From Acidobacteriota bacterium (lineage in GTDB: Bacteria > Acidobacteriota > Polarisedimenticolia > Gp22-AA2), in NCBI GenBank assembly GCA_027297005.1, contig JAPUIN010000385.1:1-13437 (forward strand): a stretch of DNA of 13,437 nucleotides. The letters are read 5' to 3'. This document shows, one piece after another, positions 7,594 through 13,437 of the stretch. Both the position numbers and the translations under genes were made by a program. Within the stretch, counting starts at the first letter, position 1, and each line of letters begins with the position of its first letter. A model generated the notes under the pieces. It ran no database searches, was not told where the DNA came from, and saw only the letters and a list, made by a program, of their open reading frames with translations.

Positions 7594-9404
7594 TGCACCT
7601 TGACCGAAATGCGGCGACCACCGACAACGACCAGATCCAGGTCCCGTTCCAGTTCGAGAACTGGGGCCCGGAACATCAGAGTCGTATCGGAACTCAACCG
7701 CGGACTGTTGAACACACTGAAGATTGACAGCGGAAGATCGGAAAGGACGTCGCTGCGCACGACGGCGGAGGGGGAACGACGCGACAGGCTCAGGTACAGG
7801 GTGCTGTTGCGTCGTCGGCTCTCCACCAGCGCGATCAGATCGCTCAGGCTGCCGGCCTGGCTGATGCGCCTCTGCAGCACCTGCCGATCCAATCTATTGA
7901 TCGCGGGGCCGCTGCCGACCACGATCCGGGCGTCTCCGCGCGGCATGTTCTCTGGGATTTTCAAGTCCCAGGCGACCGTCCGACCCTCGCCGCGATACGG
8001 CTTCAGCACAGCCGTCACGCGAATCGTCTCCCCGGGGCGAACCCGCGTCCGCGAGACGCTCAGCGAGGTGATGACGGCGACCCGGTTTTCCGGAAGAACC
8101 TTGACGTCCACGCGCGCACCGAGCATGCGGGGCGTTTCGAATCGATTATTGTGGAGCACGCCAAACAGACCACCGGCGGTGTTCGCCACTGCCAGGTGCA
8201 CCGGCTGGGTTGCGCTGGTCCCCGAGAAGATCTCCTCGATCAGGACATCCGGATAACCCTCGAGGGAGATCCGGTACCTGAGGTCGAGCGCCGCTCCGGC
8301 GTCATACTCGGTGGTGCGCACGAGACTGTTCGCGGTGGTGACCGCGACGAGCACCGGCGACCAGGACCGGTTGTCCATGATGCGATAGCGAAACGTTCGG
8401 TTCCCGGCCGGCGAGGTCACGTGGACCTCGACCGGGATCATCGGCGCTGATCGCCCAACTTGGCCGACGACTGCGGTGAGACCATCGCGGACAAAACTGC
8501 CTACCGGGCGGGTTACGTTGGCGATCTTGAACGACCCGGCCTCCGAGGCAAAGGTGAGGAGCACCTCGGCCTGTGTCATCGGAATCTCGATTGGGCCAGT
8601 TCCGAGCAGCGGGTGGCCGAACGCCAGGATCCGGTCTCCATCCACCGCCGTCAGCGTCCCCACTCCGGTCATGGCGAGATCACCGAGCGCGAGAGCGGCG
8701 GCAATCGGGCTGCCGGGCTCGAACGGCAACGATGCGATATCCTCCGAGGCACCCCCTCCCACCATCGGTTGTAAGCCGTGGGCCTCGAAGATCGGAGCGT
8801 AATAGCGCAGCACGCCGGGATCGCATCCCGTGCAGATGAGCGGAGTGCCGATCGGCTCCAGCTGTCCCGCCACGGAGGCGGTTTTCCGGAGGGCCGGAAC
8901 GGGAGTGGGTGCATCGTTGATCGGCGGGATTGAAACACCTCCATTGGCTGTTCCGAGGAAACGACCGAGCAGGTCGGGCGGGCGGGACCATTCTGAAAAA
9001 TCCTTCGCCGCGGCATCGGCCAGTCGCAACATTGACGCGATTGGAGTAATGCCGGCGATCGGCTCCTTCGCAAACGTTCCAATTCGATAGGAGAGCGCGC
9101 CAATGAGCCGGCCATCGATGGAGATTGGGCTGCCGCTCATGCCGGCGACGACACCGGTGAACTCGACTTTGTCGCCATGCAGCCGCACCAGAATCATATC
9201 CTCCTGCGGGCCGATGGCGTTTTTCAGGATACCGAGGATCTCGACGCGGAATTCCTCGAGGGTGTCCCCCTCGAAGACGGTCCGCCCGACACCTTCCATG
9301 CCGGGGCGGATCTCGTCGATCGGCATAATCGGCGTTCCCGCCAGGGCGGCAGAGCCCAAAAGCGCGAAGCCGATCAGAATCGATGCCGCGAGAAGACGAA
9401 TCAG
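7590..9404 (-). CDS. Exported SpoIVB-like (peptidase S55 family) protein with permuted motif order
   Basis: Read from the proposed CTG start the protein has 604 residues, beginning with a clean signal peptide (hydrophobic 4-20, likely cleavage after ALA at 20-22). The segment GMEGVGRTVFEG to about residue 122 matches the serine-containing half of the SpoIVB S55 domain, with putative nucleophile S90 in GMSGSPI and a possible acid at D78. A second S55-like segment, GTLTAVDGDRILAFGHPLL with H264, follows about 170 residues later. In Bacillus SpoIVB the histidine half comes first, so the two halves are swapped here. The remaining 300 residues are beta-rich and unrecognised. Proteolysis is plausible but unproven; the permuted form may be structural. 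It lies between two operon partners with 4-base overlaps at both ends. The next in-frame conventional start upstream is ATG 9590, with GTG 9599 beyond it; using either would put the signal peptide far inside the protein. Confidence 0.75.
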   Translation of the reverse strand: MIRLLAASILIGFALLGSAALAGTPIMPIDEIRPGMEGVGRTVFEGDTLEEFRVEILGILKNAIGPQEDMILVRLHGDKVEFTGVVAGMSGSPISIDGRLIGALSYRIGTFAKEPIAGITPIASMLRLADAAAKDFSEWSRPPDLLGRFLGTANGGVSIPPINDAPTPVPALRKTASVAGQLEPIGTPLICTGCDPGVLRYYAPIFEAHGLQPMVGGGASEDIASLPFEPGSPIAAALALGDLAMTGVGTLTAVDGDRILAFGHPLLGTGPIEIPMTQAEVLLTFASEAGSFKIANVTRPVGSFVRDGLTAVVGQVGRSAPMIPVEVHVTSPAGNRTFRYRIMDNRSWSPVLVAVTTANSLVRTTEYDAGAALDLRYRISLEGYPDVLIEEIFSGTSATQPVHLAVANTAGGLFGVLHNNRFETPRMLGARVDVKVLPENRVAVITSLSVSRTRVRPGETIRVTAVLKPYRGEGRTVAWDLKIPENMPRGDARIVVGSGPAINRLDRQVLQRRISQAGSLSDLIALVESRRRNSTLYLSLSRRSPSAVVRSDVLSDLPLSIFSVFNSPRLSSDTTLMFRAPVLELERDLDLVVVGGRRISVKVQ

Positions 9405-9934
9405 TCCTCGACCTTGCCCTTCGTCTGTTGATTGCCGTTCTTGAGGGCTCCCTTGACGGCCTCGACGATGAAGTTCTGCATGGAGGGCAGTTGGTTTTTC
9501 ACCGCGCCGTACACGAGGCAGGGAAGCTTGAGGGAGATCTGAACACCGTCTTCGTCGAGCGTATCGAGCCAGCGGCAGAATTTGTCCCATGAGTCCCACG
9601 TAATTTTCCTGATCGCCCCTTTGCTGTAGAGCTCAACCAGTGTCAGGCTGTCGCTCAATTTGAAAACAACATCCTTTTCACTGTAATCCTTGAAATCGCT
9701 ATAAGCGAAAAATTTTACCTCACCTGCGGTCTGATCCCTACCCTTGATGCTGATCTCCGGCTCTTTGTTGCATCGTATGAGGATATAGTCCTGCTTCCCT
9801 TTGAAGTGGAAAGCGATGATTGGATCGGTCGTGCGATCGTTGTCGCTCGGAGTCTTGAGCGCACGGTAGACCCGGCGAGTGATCGCCTCATTGGTGCTAT
9901 ACGTGGTGGCCTCTCTGACTATCCGTTTTGCCAT
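9401..9934 (-). CDS. Unrecognised 177-residue cytoplasmic protein, AT-rich first gene of the operon
   Basis: I do not recognise this protein. It has no signal peptide or membrane segment, so it is probably cytoplasmic. It starts with a basic stretch (MAKRIVREATTY), then mixed alpha/beta-looking sequence with many Lys, Asp and aromatic residues. Features include a strand-like segment IIAFHFKGKQDYILIRC near 39-55, an aromatic patch ITWDSWDKFCRWL near 111-123, and a Lys/Gln-rich C-terminal helix and tail. No catalytic signature is obvious. Base composition differs from the surroundings: a hand count of 9601-9780 gives 80 G+C in 180 (about 44%) against about 65% in a sample of the next gene. This suggests acquisition by transfer. 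Its stop overlaps the start of the S55-like gene, so the two are coupled. ATG 9934 has no ribosome-binding site but sits just after a -10 box. It could be a defence, toxin-like or regulatory protein, but nothing in the sequence decides. Confidence 0.8.
   Translation of the reverse strand: MAKRIVREATTYSTNEAITRRVYRALKTPSDNDRTTDPIIAFHFKGKQDYILIRCNKEPEISIKGRDQTAGEVKFFAYSDFKDYSEKDVVFKLSDSLTLVELYSKGAIRKITWDSWDKFCRWLDTLDEDGVQISLKLPCLVYGAVKNQLPSMQNFIVEAVKGALKNGNQQTKGKVED
9402..9415 (-). promoter_or_regulatory. Non-standard CTG start and ribosome-binding site of the S55-like gene
   Basis: On the minus strand AAGG (9415-9412) is followed after 7 bases by CTG (9404-9402), and that CTG overlaps the TGA of the upstream gene as CTGA. 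No ATG, GTG or TTG lies in frame between 9588 and the signal-peptide core. Starting at CTG gives a textbook signal peptide. The overlap mimics the ATGA coupling at the next gene junction. ATT, the following codon, is a rarer alternative. Confidence 0.6.
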
Positions 9935-9940
9935 GAGGTA

Positions 9941-9966
9941 AATATACCATAACGCGACTTCGTCAA
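9941..9966 (-). promoter_or_regulatory. Promoter of the three-gene operon, likely giving a leaderless transcript
   Basis: On the minus strand TTGACG (9966-9961) matches the -35 consensus in 5 of 6 bases, and TATATT (9946-9941) matches the -10 in 5 of 6. The spacer of 14 bp is shorter than usual. The -10 box ends only 6 bases before ATG 9934, so transcription should begin at or next to the start codon. The bases just before ATG (TACCTC) contain no ribosome-binding site, which fits a leaderless mRNA. Confidence 0.45.
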
Positions 9967-9983
9967 TTCACTTGTTGGGGCGC

Positions 9984-10044
9984 AAATCGACCCTGGAAGA
10001 CCCTTCCGCCTCCCAAAAGCCGGGCCAGATCACGTAAATCGACC
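9984..10044. repeat. Pair of 9-bp direct repeats in the divergent intergenic region
   Basis: AAATCGACC occurs at 9984-9992 and 10036-10044, 52 bp apart, close to five helical turns. Both copies lie between the divergent operon and the metallopeptidase gene, so they could be a shared operator; a chance repeat is also possible. Apart from these and the operon promoter, the 9935-10081 gap holds nothing I can identify. No convincing promoter was found for the plus-strand gene. Confidence 0.3.
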
Positions 10045-10081
10045 TTGAGGTTCCCCTCCCCTCGCGGTACATGGAAAGATC

Positions 10082-10885
10082 ATGATCAGGCGCGGCAAAT
10101 CGTTGGTGGCAGTGACGTTCGGGTTCGTGGTCGCTCTGGTGGCCATCTTCCCCTTGGCGGCACTCCGGGAGGCTGGAGCGGCGGAGGCGAAAGCCTCCGG
10201 GGAGGCGCTCCAGCCGCACCGGATCCTTCTGGATCTCCGCCCCGACTACGGGCTCTATATCCATGCCATGCGACCGGTCACACCGACCCGTGCCGCCACC
10301 AGGTCGCGCAGGATTTACATGGCCCTGGTCCGCCCGGGCGCCGAGGATCCCGACTCCGATGCGAGCGCACCTCTGGCCGGCCCGGGCTCGAGGAACGACA
10401 TCCTTTATGCGCGAAACTCGATCACGGGAGAACGCAGCAAAGCATGGACTCAGTTGCTCCTCGATCACGAATACTTCCACGCTCGCCATCTGGCCGGAGC
10501 GACCGCGCTCCCCCTCCCGGGCGGCGTCACGCCCGAGATGGAGCGTCACTTCTTCGAGGTGGCCGCCTGGGGCTTCAACGTCTCAGAGGCGCGGACGTCT
10601 CGCTACCCGGGCCTGCGGGCGGATGAGTTCAGGGAGGCGCTCAATCGGTACGGCGAGCATTACGCCGCTCTGCGCACCCTGATGCGGGGGGTTCGTCTCG
10701 AGGCGTGGGAGAGGTTTTCCGATCTGTTGAGGAATCCCGAGCGGTTTCTCAGAACGAGCGATCCATCTTCTCGAGCAACTCTCGCGCATCCGTCTGCCCC
10801 GGGTCGATCTGGAGGGACTCATCCAGAGAACGGCGCGCCTTCTCGGGCTGTCGTGTCTCCAGGTAGGCAAGCGCCAGGGCGTTGA
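10082..10885 (+). CDS. Exported putative zinc metallopeptidase (HExxH motif)
   Basis: The 267-residue protein starts with a signal peptide: basic MIRRGK, a hydrophobic stretch at about 8-28, then an Ala-rich cleavage region around 31-36. The central motif HEYFH (H129, E130, H133) is the zinc-binding and catalytic HExxH signature. E159 in HFFEVAAW, 26 residues after H133, is a plausible third zinc ligand of gluzincin type. H136 is also nearby. No named peptidase family is recognised, so substrate and cellular role are unknown; an envelope location is inferred from the signal. The start at ATG 10082 has a weak, close ribosome-binding sequence (GGAAAG). From about residue 223 the reading frame runs into the 3' end of the opposite-strand phosphodiesterase gene. 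This Pro/Ser/Gly-rich tail looks like accidental coding, suggesting loss of an earlier stop or a frameshift near the end. The gene is divergent from the S55-like operon. Confidence 0.7.
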   Translation: MIRRGKSLVAVTFGFVVALVAIFPLAALREAGAAEAKASGEALQPHRILLDLRPDYGLYIHAMRPVTPTRAATRSRRIYMALVRPGAEDPDSDASAPLAGPGSRNDILYARNSITGERSKAWTQLLLDHEYFHARHLAGATALPLPGGVTPEMERHFFEVAAWGFNVSEARTSRYPGLRADEFREALNRYGEHYAALRTLMRGVRLEAWERFSDLLRNPERFLRTSDPSSRATLAHPSAPGRSGGTHPENGAPSRAVVSPGRQAPGR

Positions 10886-13316
10886 ACAGCGTCGTGCTCC
10901 GCACCCCTTTCTCGCGGGCCGTTTCCAGCGCGACGATCGCTTCGGCCGGCCGGTGCAGCCGCCCGAGAGCGGCGCCCAGGTTGATCCACGACTCCTGATT
11001 CTCCGGCACCTTGGCGACGGCTCGCCTCAGGATCCTGACCGCCTCCTCAAGACGTCCCATCCTCCCGTAGAGGGCCCCCAGATTGGCCATCGTGGCGACG
11101 TAATCGGGATCGAGTTCCATCGCCCGCAGGAAGGAGCGCTCCGCCTCGGGCAGGTTGTGCTTCCATTCGTGGATGATCCCCATCCAGTTGTGATGAACGA
11201 CCGACTTGTCGTTCCTCGCCATGCCCTCCCTGACGATCGACTCGAGACTGAGCACCTTGGGCGTCCCGCGATAAATCTTGTGCAGCTCGCTCAGCGGCTC
11301 GCCGAGCACCGGATCGATCTGCAGCGCCGCGAGCAGCTCCTTCTCGGCCGTCTCCATCTCTCCGCGACTGAGCAGGATCGAACCGATTGCCCCCCGGATC
11401 TCGCCGATTCGTGGATTGTCCTTTGCCATATTCCGCAAAAAGACCAGTCCCTCGTCGGAGCGCCCATCGTCGATGTAGAGCTTACCCAGTCGGGCGAATG
11501 ACTGCTTCTCCCCAAGCGGATCGAATTCGACCACCTTGCGCGCCATCTCGATGGCCGGACCGTACCGCTTCTGCTCGGCGTGGATCTGCGAGGCGAGGAT
11601 GAGACCGGGAGAGAACGCGGGAGCTGCCTCCAGCACCTTCCGGATCATCTCCTCGGCCCGCTCGTACTCCTTGTTCTTGAGAAGAAGTGTTGCCTGGTTG
11701 AGGTAACCGGTGACCAGCGCCTCGCCATCCGGACCCGATTCGGCCAGCGAAGGCGGGCCCCCGGCCGGGGCTGCATCAGCCCTATCTCCCTCCCCTCCGA
11801 TGTAGCCGAGCGATCGCAGACGCTCCAGGATCTCCACTTCGATATTCGAATCCGCGGCAACCTCCTCGGAGGGAAGGAACCGTCCACGCACCGGTTCGTA
11901 CGACGCGATGGTGCGAACCGGGTAGCGCGCGCGGAAGTCATCCCGGATCGCCTCTTCGAGAACCCGTCCCGGCATGTCATCGGGGTGGGGCATGCCACTC
12001 AAATAGAGAACTGTCGGCGCGATATCGAGCAATTCCGTCGTATCGAGCCGTCCCGGCCGGATGGGCGGACCGGCAAGGATCAGGATCCCGTAGCGGCGGT
12101 GCCAGAGGCCGGGCTTCCCTTCAATGTAAGGGGGATCGTCGGGCGGACGCGCGCTGCCGTTCCGGAACCCGTGATCCGACAGGACGATGACGACCGTTCC
12201 GGGGTCGAGCCCGTCGACGATCTCCCCCAGAAGCCGATCCTGGTAGCGGTAATAAGCGAAGACGGCATCGTGATAGCGCTCGTAATCATCCTCCGTCACC
12301 ATCGCCATCTTCGGGGGCATGTAGTGCGCGAAGCGATGGCAGACCTCGTCGATCCCCTGGTAGTAGACGGCCAGAAGATCCGGCTGCCCGCGATCGATGA
12401 GGTCGCTGGTGATCGCCTGATAGGTCCGCGCGCTCGCCAGGATCTTGGTCAGGTGATTGACCGGCTCGCGATAGGCGTACTGGGGATTCTCCTCGATGCG
12501 CAATCGGCCGGCCCGGAACTCCTCCCGCGTGATGGCGGCGAACTCGAGAATCTCCTCGTACGTGACGGTGGTGTCATCAATGACGAGCGGTTGGATGTCA
12601 CGGAAGTACTCCGGGGGGTAGGTCGCGCCGGCCCGGTCGGCGTCATCCGCCTCGTAGCCGAACAGGCTGTAGGCAACACGATCCGAGACCATGTGCCCCA
12701 GCACCGGCTCCGCGGGCCAGGTGGCCCACCAGGCGACGAATGACGAGGTCTTGCCGACATCGGTGAAGATGCTCCACAACGCCTTGGTCTTGCGCCAACG
12801 GCTGGTGACCGGAACGGCCCGTCCCGTCCGCGCATCCTTCATGAGGAAATCGATGATGCCGTGCTCGGAGGGGGACTTCCCGGTGGCGACCGATGTCCAG
12901 AGCAGCGGCGACAGCATCGGCTTCATCGATTTCATGTTGCCCCAGGCACCGCGTTTCTTGAGGGCCGCCAGGTTCGGCAGTTCCCCTTTTTCGATCATCG
13001 GATCGATGATCTCCCAGTCGGCCCCGTCCAGGCCGAGGATCGCGACCTTCGTGTGCGTCTCGGTCAATGGGATCGAGGAGGCCGGTATGCCGGCTTCGGC
13101 CGGAGGGAGCGTCCCGGGGGACGGCACGTGCGGTCGAAGAAGAAGATAGATGAGCGCGGCGAGGGCGATCAGGCCGGCCAGACTCGCGATGAGCGCCACC
13201 CCTCCCACGCGGCGACCCCCGCTGCGCGAGTCGGGAGAAACGTTCTCGCTGACGTGTTGATCGCGTCTCGCCCCAAGCGAGGCACGAGCCCTTTTCCGTT
13301 TCGAACGTGACGACAT
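10749..13316 (-). CDS. Membrane-anchored alkaline-phosphatase-superfamily phosphodiesterase with C-terminal TPR repeats
   Basis: The 855-residue protein has a basic cytoplasmic tail, one membrane segment (about 38-60) and a large periplasmic part. Residues about 88-450 form a type I phosphodiesterase/nucleotide pyrophosphatase domain with a full two-metal set: D97 (GLDGADW), putative nucleophile S136 (MLSPLLW), D323 and H327 (GIDEVCH), D381 and H382 (SDHG) and H406 (LWHRRYG). The sulfatase C/S-x-P-x-R signature is absent, so it should cleave phosphate esters; the substrate is unknown. The segment LRSLGYIG (500-507) is one I associate with phosphodiesterase or sulfatase domains fused to TPRs. 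About nine TPR repeats fill 530-850, one of them degenerate, probably for protein contacts. ATG 13316 is preferred to GTG 13352, because a promoter places the transcription start between them. The 3' end overlaps the metallopeptidase gene tail to tail. Confidence 0.88.
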   Translation of the reverse strand: MSSRSKRKRARASLGARRDQHVSENVSPDSRSGGRRVGGVALIASLAGLIALAALIYLLLRPHVPSPGTLPPAEAGIPASSIPLTETHTKVAILGLDGADWEIIDPMIEKGELPNLAALKKRGAWGNMKSMKPMLSPLLWTSVATGKSPSEHGIIDFLMKDARTGRAVPVTSRWRKTKALWSIFTDVGKTSSFVAWWATWPAEPVLGHMVSDRVAYSLFGYEADDADRAGATYPPEYFRDIQPLVIDDTTVTYEEILEFAAITREEFRAGRLRIEENPQYAYREPVNHLTKILASARTYQAITSDLIDRGQPDLLAVYYQGIDEVCHRFAHYMPPKMAMVTEDDYERYHDAVFAYYRYQDRLLGEIVDGLDPGTVVIVLSDHGFRNGSARPPDDPPYIEGKPGLWHRRYGILILAGPPIRPGRLDTTELLDIAPTVLYLSGMPHPDDMPGRVLEEAIRDDFRARYPVRTIASYEPVRGRFLPSEEVAADSNIEVEILERLRSLGYIGGEGDRADAAPAGGPPSLAESGPDGEALVTGYLNQATLLLKNKEYERAEEMIRKVLEAAPAFSPGLILASQIHAEQKRYGPAIEMARKVVEFDPLGEKQSFARLGKLYIDDGRSDEGLVFLRNMAKDNPRIGEIRGAIGSILLSRGEMETAEKELLAALQIDPVLGEPLSELHKIYRGTPKVLSLESIVREGMARNDKSVVHHNWMGIIHEWKHNLPEAERSFLRAMELDPDYVATMANLGALYGRMGRLEEAVRILRRAVAKVPENQESWINLGAALGRLHRPAEAIVALETAREKGVRSTTLFNALALAYLETRQPEKARRSLDESLQIDPGQTDARELLEKMDRSF

Positions 13317-13364
13317 CGGCTCCAGCCTGGAACGGCGCAAACAGCCGTGCACCTTGGATTTTCG

Positions 13365-13373
13365 AGTATAGCA
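13365..13373 (-). promoter_or_regulatory. Extended -10 promoter of the phosphodiesterase-TPR gene
   Basis: On the minus strand TGCTATACT (13373-13365) combines an extended TGn with TATACT, a 5-of-6 match to the -10 consensus. No good -35 box lies at the expected distance, which is typical of extended -10 promoters. Transcription would start near 13358, giving a leader of about 42 bases to ATG 13316, which has GGAG three bases before it. Beyond this promoter, 13374-13437 shows nothing recognisable. Confidence 0.5.
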
Positions 13374-13437
13374 CCCGGCCCGCAGGGCGGCCGTGCAGCG
13401 CCGCGGTGTGCTCGACGCGACCGGCCCCCCGTAACGG

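Noticed and set aside
9401..9599. GTG 9599 (or ATG 9590) as start of the S55-like gene
   Set aside because: It would need about 200 bases of dual coding with the 177-residue gene and would place an Arg-rich unconserved extension before a clear signal peptide.
11580..12743. 387-codon open frame on the plus strand
   Set aside because: It is fully antisense to the phosphodiesterase domain, whose catalytic motifs are intact on the minus strand. The plus-strand product has no recognisable domain and is a GC-rich shadow frame.
10749..13316. Sulfatase annotation for the phosphodiesterase gene
   Set aside because: The formylglycine signature C/S-x-P-x-R is absent at the nucleophile; the sequence there is LSPLLW, as in phosphodiesterase-type members.
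13317..13352. GTG 13352 as start of the phosphodiesterase gene
   Set aside because: The extended -10 promoter puts transcription start near 13358, leaving no room for a ribosome-binding site, and the extra 12 residues look unconserved. ATG 13316 is better.

Overview
The window is about 13.4 kb of GC-rich bacterial DNA (one 60-base hand-counted sample gives about 65% GC). It most likely comes from an uncultured diderm (Gram-negative-type) bacterium. The reasons are a lipoprotein signal on a solute-binding protein, a class A penicillin-binding protein with the UB2H-type region known from Escherichia coli PBP1b, several secreted or inner-membrane-anchored proteins, and a propeller protein and an S55-like protein of kinds I associate with Acidobacteriota, Myxococcota or Eisenbacteria-like genomes. 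The phylum cannot be fixed from the sequence alone.

Left part, plus strand (1-5250). The window opens inside the C-terminal end of a tyrosine recombinase whose two conserved histidine positions are both Asn. After a short gap with a 9-bp tandem repeat and a good sigma70-type promoter come three separate genes: an orphan iron/sulfate-type solute-binding lipoprotein, a PleD-like response regulator with a GGEEF diguanylate cyclase domain and an intact inhibitory site, and a bifunctional PBP1b-type peptidoglycan synthase. Each has its own intergenic gap with promoter-like sequence.

Middle part, minus strand (5311-9934). Three genes are chained stop-to-start with 4-base overlaps, so they are almost certainly one operon read leftwards. 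The first encodes a 177-residue protein I do not recognise; it is much more AT-rich than its neighbours and may be leaderless. The second is an exported S55 (SpoIVB)-like protein whose most credible start is CTG. Its GMSGSP serine motif lies before the FGHP histidine motif, the reverse of SpoIVB. The third is an exported seven-bladed beta-propeller with Fn3-like C-terminal domains. An exported HExxH putative metallopeptidase is divergently transcribed from this operon. The two secreted operon products and the divergent peptidase could form an envelope protein-processing module; that is inference from gene order only.

Right part, minus strand (10749-13316). A membrane-anchored alkaline-phosphatase-superfamily phosphodiesterase has a complete metal-binding set and about nine C-terminal TPR repeats. 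Its 3' end overlaps the 3' end of the metallopeptidase gene by 137 bp, tail to tail.

All intergenic gaps are under 160 bp. I see no tRNA, rRNA, CRISPR array or insertion sequence. The best candidates for something undescribed are the 9934-5311 operon and the permuted S55-like protein in it.
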